DNA from: Bacteroidales bacterium
Lineage (GTDB): Bacteria > Bacteroidota > Bacteroidia > Bacteroidales > UBA12077
Assembly: GCA_018334875.1 (NCBI GenBank)
Contig: JAGXLC010000014.1
Location: forward strand, 1 to 33,588
Length of the DNA stretch: 33,588 nucleotides
Direction of reading: 5' to 3'
The position numbers and the translations under genes are program-made. The notes below the pieces were generated by a model that saw only the letters and a list, made by a program, of their open reading frames with translations, was not told where the DNA came from and did no database searches. Positions 1-8,177 of the stretch are shown one piece after another (the stretch's first letter is position 1; every line of letters begins with the position of its first letter).

Positions 1-69
1 GAACAGAGAAGTTAAGCCCACCAGCGCCGATGGTACTACGACAAGTGGGAGAGTAGGTCATCGCCGTCT
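1..69 (+). rRNA. rrf: 5S ribosomal RNA, 3' part (5' end outside window)
   Basis: The first ~69 bases match the 3' half of a bacterial 5S rRNA: the GTTAAGCCC segment, then GATGGTACT and finally GTGGGAGAGTAGGTC, in the usual order and spacing. The gene is cut by the window edge. It is followed immediately by a strong intrinsic terminator, so this is probably the end of an rRNA operon lying to the left. The exact 3' end is estimated from the family pattern. Confidence 0.9.
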
Positions 70-73
70 TTTT

Positions 74-119
74 AAAAAATCCCGTCCCGCCTCTGAGGCA
101 GGACGGGATTTTTTTTATT
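74..119 (+). terminator. Intrinsic terminator of the rRNA operon
   Basis: The arms AAAAAATCCCGTCC (74-87) and GGACGGGATTTTTT (101-114) pair perfectly over 14 bp. The hairpin is capped by a second small stem, GCCT/AGGC, and is followed by a run of T. It sits directly after the 5S rRNA and ends about 11 bases before the next start codon. Because the A and T runs flank the GC stem on both sides, it could also work on the opposite strand. Confidence 0.9.
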
Positions 120-129
120 TTTATACCCT

Positions 130-2157
130 ATGAGAAAACTTGTTTTAATCTGGTGTTTCCTTATTTATGCGGCTTGTCCTCTTTTGTCCCAGGAACAGAA
201 TGATACGATTCAAACTCCGCAAATCTATTCCTGGTATGTGGACTCCATCGGTCAAACTGTACGCCATCCTATAGATACGAACCTATACGACAGCCACCGG
301 TTCAATCAGGGACTGGGGAATATCAATCTTGGACATCTGGGTTCCCCGGTCCAACACCACCGCTTTTTCCAAAGAAAGCATACTTCTTTCTTATTTTCCG
401 AACCTTACCAGGGTTATTTTCGAAATAACAACAATGCCCACTATTTTAAAACCAAAACCCCTTTTACTTTTCTTAAGTTTGCTACCGGCGGGCAGCAAGA
501 TACGGAGGCCCGCTTGTGGGTAAAACATACCCAGAATATAAACCAGGCCCTGAATTTGGGATTGGATATCAGTTTAATCGGCTCACAAAAGTTTTATGAA
601 AACGATAGAAGCTTGAGAGGTAGATATTTGAATTTTTTTGGCAGCTATAAAAAAAATAATTATTCTCTGTATGGAAATATAAACCTCAATAAGATTATGT
701 ATAATGAACTGGGTGGTATCCAGAATAAGGAAGATTTTGAGCTGGTTGAACAACGCTACCTCCCGGGGAATCTTGAGGGAGCCAAAACCCTTTTAAAGGA
801 CCAGTCATTTAATCTTATCCAAAAGCTTTCATTAAAAGAAACCAGCCTTTCCGATTTGAATATTTTTGAAAAGCTCGGTCAGCGGGAAACTTTCCAGAAA
901 ACTCCTCCGGCTGAAGAGGCAGATACACTGGAAAGTGATACGACCGGACAGGGCCCCGAAGCTTTATCTCCTCAGGATACCCTACAAACCGGAAAAGAGG
1001 AGGAGGTCGGTGAAAAAAAGAAAGATACAACCCGTTTTTATGCTTATCACAGACTAACTTTTTCCAACAATGTAAAAAGTTACACCGATGAAAGTCCGCT
1101 CTCGCCTTATTATAATGAATTTCCAGTTTATATGGATTCTACGGCAACCCGGGACAGTGCAAGGCAAAGAAGTCTTCGGAACCGGTTTAAACTTGTTTAT
1201 GCCAATAATTTTCTGACAGTGCACGCCGGAATGAATCACAGCTTTATCAATTATTCCTATGTTTATCCTTATCAAACACCTGATATGGCGGTAGATTATG
1301 ACAGGTTATTAACCCGTAACTACAACAACCTGTCTGTTTCCGCCGGCTGGGAATTTCGGTCCGATAGCATATTTAGCCTCCGGGCAACAGGCGAGTATTA
1401 TCTGCTGGGTTTTAGGGCAGGGGATTTTAACCTGCAAGGTGGACTTAATTTGGCTATTGATAACAATACCCTCGCTGTTGAAGCGGATTATAGATACCAA
1501 GAACCTGATTATTTTTATCAATACTACAATTCCAATTACTTCAGATGGGATCAAAAACTTTCGAAAACCAGCAGGTTGGATATTAAAGGACATTTTGACA
1601 TAGAAAGTATAAACACCCGGCTTTCATTAAAATCGTTAATAATGAACAACTATACCTATCTGGACACCAGTTCATTGCCAGCCCAATATTCCCAAAACCT
1701 GGAATTGATTACTGCATCGGTTAGGAAAGACTTTCAGTTCTGGAAGTTTCATTCAATGAACAAATTGGTTTTTCAATATACAGATCAATACGATGTATTG
1801 GGAATTCCCAGGTTTTATCTGCATCACAGATTTGCATTCAGGCATAAATTCCACTTTGCTATCACAGGCGGGAATTTATATACCCAACTGGGATGGTCGT
1901 TGTATTATTACCCTTCCTATTATACGGATGATTACATGCCTGCCCTGGGTCTTTATCACAGGCAGAGAGATGAAAAAATAGGAGATACACCTTTATTCAA
2001 TCTTTTTGCCAATTTCAGGGTAAAGCGTGTGAATATTTTTGGTAAGTTGTATCATCTGAGCAGCTTCATTCAGGAAAGAAATTATTATACTGCCCCATTG
2101 TATCCTATGTCGCCAATGATGGTAAAATTCGGAGTCTCATGGTCTTTTTATGATTAA
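130..2157 (+). CDS. Putative outer-membrane porin (Porin_10-like beta-barrel)
   Basis: This 675-residue protein has a Sec signal peptide (residues 1-20, cleavage probably after LLSQ). The mature chain is rich in aromatic residues and alternating beta-strand patterns, and ends in an aromatic residue near the C-terminus (GVSWSFYD), as barrel proteins recognised by the BAM complex do. Length and overall pattern match the Bacteroidota putative-porin family (Porin_10); the substrate is unknown. A low-complexity acidic, Thr/Glu-rich stretch around residues 260-300 probably forms a loop or periplasmic linker. The ATG lies only about 11 bases after the T-run of the rRNA terminator and no clear promoter fits between, so transcription may rely on terminator read-through or on an atypical promoter overlapping the terminator. 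Confidence 0.75.
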   Translation: MRKLVLIWCFLIYAACPLLSQEQNDTIQTPQIYSWYVDSIGQTVRHPIDTNLYDSHRFNQGLGNINLGHLGSPVQHHRFFQRKHTSFLFSEPYQGYFRNNNNAHYFKTKTPFTFLKFATGGQQDTEARLWVKHTQNINQALNLGLDISLIGSQKFYENDRSLRGRYLNFFGSYKKNNYSLYGNINLNKIMYNELGGIQNKEDFELVEQRYLPGNLEGAKTLLKDQSFNLIQKLSLKETSLSDLNIFEKLGQRETFQKTPPAEEADTLESDTTGQGPEALSPQDTLQTGKEEEVGEKKKDTTRFYAYHRLTFSNNVKSYTDESPLSPYYNEFPVYMDSTATRDSARQRSLRNRFKLVYANNFLTVHAGMNHSFINYSYVYPYQTPDMAVDYDRLLTRNYNNLSVSAGWEFRSDSIFSLRATGEYYLLGFRAGDFNLQGGLNLAIDNNTLAVEADYRYQEPDYFYQYYNSNYFRWDQKLSKTSRLDIKGHFDIESINTRLSLKSLIMNNYTYLDTSSLPAQYSQNLELITASVRKDFQFWKFHSMNKLVFQYTDQYDVLGIPRFYLHHRFAFRHKFHFAITGGNLYTQLGWSLYYYPSYYTDDYMPALGLYHRQRDEKIGDTPLFNLFANFRVKRVNIFGKLYHLSSFIQERNYYTAPLYPMSPMMVKFGVSWSFYD

Positions 2158-2175
2158 TTTTTTGATAAGATGTAA

Positions 2176-2204
2176 TTGAATAAATATATATTCTTTTAAG
2201 TTTG
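2176..2204 (+). promoter_or_regulatory. Bacteroidota-type promoter for the MltF gene
   Basis: A TTG at 2176-2178 (-33 position) and TAAGTTTG at 2197-2204 (-7 box, consensus TAnnTTTG) are separated by 18 bases, close to the known Bacteroidota spacing. Transcription would start near 2211, about 20 bases before the TTG start codon at 2233. This is the best match to the consensus noticed in the window. Confidence 0.6.
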
Positions 2205-2232
2205 CATCGTTGTTATCAAAAATTTAACTAAT

Positions 2233-3669
2233 TTGATAAAGACTCATAATTTTCTTAAAAAAGCTGTTCCCTTTTCTCTATTGCTTTTCTTTTTATTTTC
2301 TTCTTGCCAAACGGATTCTGTAAAAGAAGAGCCTGAGAGCCGGTTAGATAAAATCCGGCAAGAAGGTAAGTTGGTTGCGATAACGGATTACAATTCTACC
2401 AACTATTTTATTTATAGAGGCAGGACAATGGGCTTTCAGTATGAATTACTGAAAAAATTTGCCAACCATCTGGATGTGGAATTGGAAATACAGGTGAATA
2501 AGGAACTTGAGAAAAGTTTTCAGCTCATGGAGGATGGAAAATGCGATGTTTTGGCCTTCAGTTTAACCATAACCGAAGCCAGGAAAAAGCGCATGGATTT
2601 TACTGTTCCGTATGCTCAGACCCGGCAGGTGCTGGTACAACGAAAGCCGGAAAACTGGCGTGAAATGTCAAAACGGGAGATTGAACGCAATCTTGTTAGA
2701 AACCAGTTGGAATTGGACAATAAAGTCATTTATGTCAGGGCGAATTCTTCCTATGTAACCCGTCTTAAAAATCTTTCGGAGGAAATCGGCGGGGGAATAA
2801 GAATCATTGAAAAGGAAAACTACTCCGAGGAACAACTTATTGCACTTGTTGCTCAGGGTGAGATAGATTATACGGTGTGTGATGAGAATGTTGCCAAAGT
2901 GAATGCAACCTATTATCCGAGGCTGGATGTGGAAACAGCCATTAGTTTTCCTCAGAATCTGGCATGGGGAGTTCCCAGGAAGGCCGATTCTCTTTTGGCT
3001 GAAGTCGATAGCTGGCTTACAGAATACAAATCCACTATTGATTATGCCATGTTATACAACAAATATTTCAGAAACAGGAAATCGGCCTTTATTCGTAAAA
3101 GCGATTATTATACAATAAGCAGCGGTAAAATTTCCCCGTATGATGACCTGATTAAAGCTTACAGTGATGAAATAGACTGGGATTGGAAGCTTTTGGCTTC
3201 TTTGATTTTTCAGGAATCCCGTTTTAATCCCACAGCCAGGTCATGGGCTGGTGCGTACGGATTAATGCAATTGATGCCTTCCGTTATAGGAAGATTCGAT
3301 GTAAATAACAAGTCCTTGCCGGAACAAAATATTCGGGGCGGAGTGAATTTTCTCGAGTGGCTGGAAGAACAGGTAAAAAAACAGGGCATTAAGGATGAGG
3401 AAGAGCTGATTAAATTTGTTTTGGCCTCATATAATGTGGGTTTGGGACATGTACTTGATGCACGTAGGTTGACGGAAAAGTATAACGGGAGTCCGGACAA
3501 GTGGGAAAACGTTAAAGAATATATATTGAAGAAATCAAATCCCGAGTATTATAACGATGAAGTGGTATATTACGGTTATTGCAGGGGAATAGAAACCTAT
3601 AATTACGTGGACCAGATTTTGGACCGCTACGAGCATTATAAGAATATCATTGAGGAAGGAGAGGAATAA
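2233..3669 (+). CDS. mltF: MltF-type membrane-bound lytic murein transglycosylase (lipoprotein)
   Basis: A 478-residue lipoprotein that should cleave peptidoglycan glycan strands, giving 1,6-anhydro-muramyl ends. Domains: a lipoprotein signal with lipobox FSSC (Cys25), a periplasmic substrate-binding-protein-like domain (SBP_bac_3, about residues 40-280), and a C-terminal SLT domain (about 310-470). The SLT domain shows FQESRFNP with catalytic Glu328, then GAYGLMQLMP and ASYNVG. This two-domain order is that of MltF. The start codon is TTG: no in-frame ATG precedes the signal peptide, an upstream in-frame stop lies at 2197, and a good promoter ends at 2204. A monocistronic unit is likely. Confidence 0.88.
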   Translation: MIKTHNFLKKAVPFSLLLFFLFSSCQTDSVKEEPESRLDKIRQEGKLVAITDYNSTNYFIYRGRTMGFQYELLKKFANHLDVELEIQVNKELEKSFQLMEDGKCDVLAFSLTITEARKKRMDFTVPYAQTRQVLVQRKPENWREMSKREIERNLVRNQLELDNKVIYVRANSSYVTRLKNLSEEIGGGIRIIEKENYSEEQLIALVAQGEIDYTVCDENVAKVNATYYPRLDVETAISFPQNLAWGVPRKADSLLAEVDSWLTEYKSTIDYAMLYNKYFRNRKSAFIRKSDYYTISSGKISPYDDLIKAYSDEIDWDWKLLASLIFQESRFNPTARSWAGAYGLMQLMPSVIGRFDVNNKSLPEQNIRGGVNFLEWLEEQVKKQGIKDEEELIKFVLASYNVGLGHVLDARRLTEKYNGSPDKWENVKEYILKKSNPEYYNDEVVYYGYCRGIETYNYVDQILDRYEHYKNIIEEGEE

Positions 3670-3676
3670 GGATTGG

Positions 3677-3704
3677 CCCGGTGGTTGGGTTTTTCGTCAC
3701 CGGG
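3677..3704. terminator. Weak hairpin between convergent genes
   Basis: CCCGGTG (3677-3683) pairs with CACCGGG (3698-3704) across a 14-base loop. It lies between the convergent ends of the mltF-like gene and the Nudix gene, where a terminator is expected. There is no clean T-run after the stem, so its function as an intrinsic terminator is uncertain. Confidence 0.35.
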
Positions 3705-3727
3705 ATTGGGGAATTATCGGGTATGGT

Positions 3728-4378
3728 TCAGGGACCAGACTTCAATCCTGGTTTTATATTTTGATGTAATTCAATGAATTCAGACAAAATCATAGCTGTG
3801 GCTCCCCAGATTTTAAATTGTTTGTAATGAAAATAGGGGGCTTTAATGTACCGTTCGTTTTCATAAATTTCACCATTGTAAATTATACACCCCGGCCTCG
3901 TTAGTGTTTCCAGTTTAACGGAAAATATTTCTTCCACTTCTTTATTATTTCTTTCAAAAGCAGGCTCTGAAGTTAAAGCTCCAACCACAGGATGGACGAT
4001 ATAATTGCTTACCGGGATTAAAAGCGGAGTTAATTTGCCTATCACTTGAATTTCATTCGCGGATACGCCGATTTCTTCATCTGTCTCTCTTAATGCAGTA
4101 TAGATTAAATCCCCGTCACGGGATTCATATTTTCCACCGGGGAAACTTATTTGGCCGCTGTGAACTCCGTCATATAATGATCTCCTGATTAAGATAATAT
4201 AATGTTCCTCCTCCACCGGATATAAAAGAATAAGCACTCCTGCATATTTGGCCTCCCGTTTTGAAGGGGTTTCAGGCATGTTTCTTTTCAAGGGAGCCAT
4301 CTTATACTGTGCAGTTTTGCCAGGTAGCTCAGCATTCAGAATCCTCTCAAGTTTTTTGTAATACTCGGGAAATGTCAT
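3728..4378 (-). CDS. Nudix hydrolase, CoA pyrophosphatase type (NudL-like)
   Basis: Predicted to hydrolyse a nucleoside-diphosphate-linked substrate, probably coenzyme A or its derivatives, to 4'-phosphopantetheine and 3',5'-ADP. The 216-residue protein carries a Nudix box read as GGKYESRDGD...ALRETDEEIGV. The first acidic position is Asp rather than Glu, as is common in the CoA diphosphatase subfamily, while the REx2EE metal-binding core is intact. The preceding FPGG also fits that subfamily. The reading frame stays open upstream to a GTG at 4390, but the ATG at 4378 (MTFPEYYKKL) is the more natural start. The gene is single and convergent with the MltF gene. Substrate assignment is by family only. 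Confidence 0.8.
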   Translation of the reverse strand: MTFPEYYKKLERILNAELPGKTAQYKMAPLKRNMPETPSKREAKYAGVLILLYPVEEEHYIILIRRSLYDGVHSGQISFPGGKYESRDGDLIYTALRETDEEIGVSANEIQVIGKLTPLLIPVSNYIVHPVVGALTSEPAFERNNKEVEEIFSVKLETLTRPGCIIYNGEIYENERYIKAPYFHYKQFKIWGATAMILSEFIELHQNIKPGLKSGP

Positions 4379-4712
4379 ACACCCTGTCACTGTATTGATT
4401 ATCCGGTAGCTCTGTTAACAAAACAAAAACGTTCCAATAAATACTCATGATTTCAAAAAGGGGCAAAATCGTTATTTCGAAATTGCCCCATATTAACCTT
4501 TATTTATAATATAAACAGATGCCGATTTTGTCTGGTTTAATGTTTTAACCCGAATAATTCTTATTCCTGTCTCCGACAGCGACTAAGGGTCACTAAAATT
4601 CTTTTCAAAAATTTAAGTTTCCCGAATCAAGTTCGGGACAGGCTACCTAAGTCGGGGTTAACCTGCATTTTATTCATTTTTATAAAAATTTATGAATAAT
4701 GCAGGTTAACTT
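4379..4712. other. Gene-free intergenic region with palindromes
   Basis: No coding region is supported here. It holds a small hairpin, CCCGAA/TTCGGG with a 5-base loop (4621-4637), and a long AT-rich inverted repeat at 4657-4710, listed separately. A degenerate copy of the CCCGAATnATTC motif is seen near 4551. The upstream part would contain the promoter of the Nudix gene, but no clear TAnnTTTG box was found. Confidence 0.6.
4657..4710. repeat. Long inverted repeat downstream of the glycosyltransferase gene
   Basis: The outer arm GTTAACCTGCATT (4657-4669) pairs with AATGCAGGTTAAC (4698-4710). The pairing continues inward through ATTCAT/ATGAAT, with a small bulge, into an AT-rich centre. The element starts 2 bases beyond the stop of the minus-strand glycosyltransferase gene and may act as its 3' end or terminator. 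The arm segment GAATAATGCAGG recurs at the hairpin at 23136-23177, so it may belong to a dispersed family. Confidence 0.6.
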
Positions 4713-5987
4713 TTAAATATTGAAATTGTTGTAGTACTTTTTATATAGATTGATGTGATGGGTAGCCATGGCCTCCCAACTGTAGTGATCAACAATCAGT
4801 TTGTTGGCTTCTTTTCCTAGTTTGGCCCGGTAATCCTCATCTTTCAACAATTTGATAATGGCATCGGCAAATTCTTCAGAATCTTCCGGGTTAATCAGCA
4901 TTCCGTTCTTTTCATGTGTGATCACATGTTTAATTCCTCCGTATTTTGAGGCTACAACAGGTGTTCCACAAGCCATTGCTTCCTGGGATGTCATGCCAAA
5001 AGGTTCAAAAGTGGAGGGCAGGACAAAAAGTTCTGCCTGCTGATAATATTGAACCAGTTTTTCATCGGGTACGTATCCGATGATATGGGCCCTGTCCATG
5101 TCCTTCTCTTTGATAATTTCTTTCATTTTGTTAAAGACCGACTGCTCTCTGGGTTTGGGATTTGGTGAACCCCCGCCGATTACAAGATGAATGTCGTCAA
5201 TTTCTTTCCTTACCTTATCAAAGGCATATAACAGCAAATCATGCCCTTTATTGCTGTCAATGCGGCTTAAACAGAATATGTATTTATCTGGCAGATCGGT
5301 TTCTTTTTTTTGCTCTTCTTCCGTGGGTATATGATAGGTTTGAATGTTTACCCCCGGAGGTATGATTTCAATATTAGACGCATCATAATCATAGAGCTCA
5401 TTGAGCTTTTCTTTCTGAGTGTTTGAAGTAAGCGTCTGGGCATTAGCCGATTTGAATAACCGGAGTTCCTCGTTGATGCGTTTTTCGAAATTAAACTTCT
5501 CTTCCATTTCTTCGGGATCTCCCCCCATCTGATCTTTTTTCCAGGCTCCTAAACTATGTGCGGTGAAGAAAACCGGCTTATTGAATGCTTTTGCCATATC
5601 CAGTGCAACAATGCCTGCATCCACATAATGCCCGTGAAATAGATCATAATCCAGATCATTGTCTTTGATAAACTGGATCATGTTATCCGATAATTCAGGC
5701 AGGACATCGTAGATAAATTCTTTGGGAATAAACTCCCAGGGCCCGGCCGGTATTCTGATAACCCTGACATTGGGATGTCCGGGCACCGGATCGATTTGTT
5801 TTCTGGATTCATCAAACCACCGGGTATAGATGTCGACTTTATAGCCTTTTTTTCCCAAAGCTTTTGATAATTCCAATACGTAAACCACCTGACCTCCGGT
5901 ATCGGTTTGTCCAAGCTGAGGTACAGGATCAAAATAGCCATGGGTACTGAGCATTGCAATGCGGTTGATATCTTTTTGTTGGTTCAT
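4713..5987 (-). CDS. Sucrose-phosphate-synthase-like glycosyltransferase (GT4)
   Basis: A 424-residue cytosolic GT4 glycosyltransferase. Residues 26-33 read GQTDTGGQ, the nucleotide-sugar-contacting motif typical of sucrose-phosphate synthases, followed by FHGHYVDAG and FTAHSLG. The C-terminal Rossmann domain has the family ExxxxxxxE element (EPFGMTSQEAMACGTPVVAS, about residues 325-345). A retaining transfer of glucose or mannose to a sugar phosphate, as in sucrose- or mannosylfructose-phosphate synthases, is the most likely reaction, but donor and acceptor cannot be read from the sequence. It is 4 bases downstream of a P-loop kinase gene and surely co-transcribed. No HAD-type sugar phosphatase is nearby, which would normally complete such a pathway. 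Confidence 0.8.
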   Translation of the reverse strand: MNQQKDINRIAMLSTHGYFDPVPQLGQTDTGGQVVYVLELSKALGKKGYKVDIYTRWFDESRKQIDPVPGHPNVRVIRIPAGPWEFIPKEFIYDVLPELSDNMIQFIKDNDLDYDLFHGHYVDAGIVALDMAKAFNKPVFFTAHSLGAWKKDQMGGDPEEMEEKFNFEKRINEELRLFKSANAQTLTSNTQKEKLNELYDYDASNIEIIPPGVNIQTYHIPTEEEQKKETDLPDKYIFCLSRIDSNKGHDLLLYAFDKVRKEIDDIHLVIGGGSPNPKPREQSVFNKMKEIIKEKDMDRAHIIGYVPDEKLVQYYQQAELFVLPSTFEPFGMTSQEAMACGTPVVASKYGGIKHVITHEKNGMLINPEDSEEFADAIIKLLKDEDYRAKLGKEANKLIVDHYSWEAMATHHINLYKKYYNNFNI

Positions 5988-5991
5988 ATGT

Positions 5992-6630
5992 TTAAGTTTT
6001 TAGTTCATAATCCTTTGAAATGACTAAGTCGGCTTTTTTACTTTGTCTGGTAATGATTTCATGCTCAATTTTTAGTATTTTTTCCAGAAATTCATCCTGC
6101 TTTTCACGGCTCCTTTCAGCTCTGGTTTCTTTGGTATCGAAATAGTTCCGGGCAATGAACACCCTTTTGTGTGCATTGTTAAGCGCAGTTGTATAGGTTC
6201 CTTCAGCAATAACTACTTTTATTCCTTCCAGATTGACCGTTTCCTTTTCTATTTTGTCTTCCTCGAAAAAAACAAGGGGCTTTTCAATATTGTTTTTGCC
6301 TTCAATGGCATCTTTAAGGTTCTGATCCAACAGATCAAGCTTTACTTCGGAAGTTCCTACATGATTGATGTCTTTTTCACGCATTTTCGCATTGCTCTTC
6401 GGGGGATAATGAAAGTAGTCATCCTGCTGAAAGATAAAAGATCTGATCCCCTGCTTTTCCAATTCCTGTTTTAAACTTTCAGCGGTTTCGGATTTTCCGC
6501 TACCCGATTCACCGGCAATGGTAATGGCATATCTACTCTTGGTTTCTTTGATTTCGGGTAAAACCACTTCTGCCACCTGCCTGGCTGCCCTAATGTGGTG
6601 TTCTTTGATAACTAGCTTATCACCTCTCAT
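5992..6630 (-). CDS. Uridine-kinase-like P-loop kinase
   Basis: A 212-residue P-loop NTPase of the uridine kinase/phosphoribulokinase superfamily. The Walker A motif is GESGSGKSET, followed by the FQQDDYFHYPP segment (family substrate/Mg-binding DDFY-type element). A hydrophobic strand ending AEGTYTTAL acts as the Walker B-like region, and an Arg-rich lid segment (ETRAERSREKQ) follows. The frame is open up to 6702, but the ATG at 6630 is preferred: the extension would cover a -7 promoter box at 6692-6699. It forms a two-gene operon with the SPS-like glycosyltransferase, so its substrate may be a sugar or nucleoside connected with that reaction. This link is inference. Confidence 0.72.
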   Translation of the reverse strand: MRGDKLVIKEHHIRAARQVAEVVLPEIKETKSRYAITIAGESGSGKSETAESLKQELEKQGIRSFIFQQDDYFHYPPKSNAKMREKDINHVGTSEVKLDLLDQNLKDAIEGKNNIEKPLVFFEEDKIEKETVNLEGIKVVIAEGTYTTALNNAHKRVFIARNYFDTKETRAERSREKQDEFLEKILKIEHEIITRQSKKADLVISKDYELKT

Positions 6631-6691
6631 AATTGTTATATTTTGGGTTATTATTTCATGCTTAAAAGTCCCTGTTTGATCGAAATGGTTC

Positions 6692-6699
6692 CAAAAGTA
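6692..6699 (-). promoter_or_regulatory. Possible -7 promoter box for the kinase/glycosyltransferase operon
   Basis: On the minus strand this reads TACTTTTG, a full match to TAnnTTTG. It lies 62 bases before the chosen ATG of the kinase gene. No convincing -33 TTTG was found at the right spacing, so support rests on the -7 box and its position. Confidence 0.4.
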
Positions 6700-6737
6700 C
6701 AAAATCTGAAAGAAAAATGTAATGAAGACTTGGATTT

Positions 6738-6800
6738 TACCCCGAATTATTCAAGAATAATTCTGAGGCTATTGAAAACCCTGGCTATTGCGAATCATTC
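6738..6800. repeat. Inverted-repeat element with GAATTATTC palindrome
   Basis: GAATTATTC-AA-GAATAATTC (6744-6763) is an almost perfect palindrome. The wider element starts with ACCCCGAATTATTC and ends with GAATCATTCGGGT, which pair with each other apart from a few bases. Closely similar sequence (CCCGAATTATTC then GAATAATT) occurs at 22851-22871. The internal phrase GCTATTGAAAA recurs near 23010. It sits between the stop of the permease gene and the kinase promoter. Confidence 0.5.
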
Positions 6801-6803
6801 GGG

Positions 6804-8048
6804 TTAGTTGAATCGAATGGTTTTGATCGGGTTTATCTTAGCAATAAGATATGACGGAATCACCAGCATTAAAACGGTGACGAGCAAACTTCCAATATTG
6901 AGCAGCAAAATGTGCATAATGTTTAGGTTAATGGGTACGGCTTCAAGATAGTAACTGGCAGTATCCAGTTTGGCCAATCCCAATTCTTGTTGAATCAGGC
7001 ACAGGGATATCCCGATCAGATTCCCCCAGAGCAGACCTTTTCCTATAAGAAAAGAAGAAAGATAGAGAAAAATCTTTCGAATGTTCCAGTTCCTTGAACC
7101 CATAGCTTTGAATAAGCCAATCATATTGGTTCGCTCCAGGATAAGGATCAGGAGTCCGGAAATCATGTTGAAACCGGCTACCAAAAGCATCAGTATCAGA
7201 ATGACCCATACGTTAATGTCGGTAACATTCAGCCAGTCAAATATCTGGGGGTGCGTTTCGGTAACGCTTTCTACCTTCAGTTTTGTCCCGTCCGATAAAA
7301 CCTGATAGGTGTAATTGTTTCTAATGAAAGAAGTTATTTCAGGTATTTTGTTGAACTCTTCAATCAGCACTTCAAATCCGCTCACCTGATTTTCCTGCCA
7401 GTTGTTAAGACTCTGTACGTGTTTGATATCTCCCAAAATATAGCGTTTGTCAAATTCCTGAAGACCCGTATCATAAATGCCCGCTATTTGAAACCTGCGC
7501 ATTCTGGGAGGATCTTCCACGAAATACATGCCTATATAATCGCTGGTGTCCAGTTTCAACAAATCAGCCATGTACTTTGAAATGAGAATGTTGTTTGTAG
7601 TAGAGGTATCCGAAATCTGAATGACCTCGCCTTTCACAATGTTTTTCCGAAAGAAGTTCAGGTTGAATTCGGAATCCACTCCTTTCAGAACCGCACCCTG
7701 AATGTTGTCTTTGGTTTTCAGAATACCTGCCTTGATGCCAAAAACCTGTATGTGTTCTATACCGGAAATTGAATCAAGACCGGGATAGAAAGGCTGGTTT
7801 TTATCTACCGGAACTGTTTCAAAGGAGGTGTTGGTATCATGGTTGACGATCTTTATGTGGGAGCCAAAGCCTATGATTTTTTCTCTTATCTCCGATTTGA
7901 AACCGGTTACGATAGCCACAGACAGAATCATAACGGCTAAGCCCAAAGAGATGCCTACTACGGCAATGGAAACAATGGGCTTGGAAATTTTTTTGTCATC
8001 CGATTTCTCCGAATATAACCGCTTTGCTATGTATAACTCTGTGTTCAA
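6804..8048 (-). CDS. ABC transporter permease, LolC/LolE (FtsX) family
   Basis: A 414-residue inner-membrane permease of the MacB/LolE type, expected to act with a LolD-like ATPase in lipoprotein release or export. The layout is the usual one: a first membrane segment (about residues 30-50), a large extracytoplasmic domain of some 200 residues, then three membrane segments in the FtsX domain. The cytoplasmic coupling stretch LILERTNMIGLFKAMG lies in the FtsX domain. The N-terminus is best placed at the TTG at 8048, giving MNTELYIAKRL, the usual start of Bacteroidota homologues. The open frame upstream to 8129 overlaps the divergent promoter region. No LolD gene is in the window. Confidence 0.82.
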   Translation of the reverse strand: MNTELYIAKRLYSEKSDDKKISKPIVSIAVVGISLGLAVMILSVAIVTGFKSEIREKIIGFGSHIKIVNHDTNTSFETVPVDKNQPFYPGLDSISGIEHIQVFGIKAGILKTKDNIQGAVLKGVDSEFNLNFFRKNIVKGEVIQISDTSTTNNILISKYMADLLKLDTSDYIGMYFVEDPPRMRRFQIAGIYDTGLQEFDKRYILGDIKHVQSLNNWQENQVSGFEVLIEEFNKIPEITSFIRNNYTYQVLSDGTKLKVESVTETHPQIFDWLNVTDINVWVILILMLLVAGFNMISGLLILILERTNMIGLFKAMGSRNWNIRKIFLYLSSFLIGKGLLWGNLIGISLCLIQQELGLAKLDTASYYLEAVPINLNIMHILLLNIGSLLVTVLMLVIPSYLIAKINPIKTIRFN

Positions 8049-8066
8049 TGCAGCATCCGTTTTCCG

Positions 8067-8083
8067 CAAATGTATCAAAATTA
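8067..8083 (-). promoter_or_regulatory. Two possible -7 boxes before the LolE-like gene
   Basis: On the minus strand, TAATTTTG (8083-8076) and TACATTTG (8074-8067) both match TAnnTTTG and lie 19-35 bases before the proposed TTG start. They support the downstream start at 8048. A -33 box at normal spacing is not evident. Confidence 0.35.
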
Positions 8084-8128
8084 TCTTGTTTCTCTTTTGT
8101 TTTACGTAACAAAGTGTGTTTCGAACCA

Positions 8129-8136
8129 TATATTTG
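8129..8136 (+). promoter_or_regulatory. Possible -7 promoter box for the NamZ-type gene
   Basis: TATATTTG matches the TAnnTTTG consensus and lies about 40 bases before the ATG at 8178. A TTTG at 8096-8099 is too far upstream to be a standard -33 element, so the assignment is moderate. Confidence 0.4.
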
Positions 8137-8177
8137 GCGGGGAATTTTTATATTTATGCATTTAAAAACGATCTATT

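Noticed and set aside
4391-4656. Search for a tRNA or small RNA gene
   Set aside because: Only short hairpins were found; no cloverleaf or T-loop sequence is visible.
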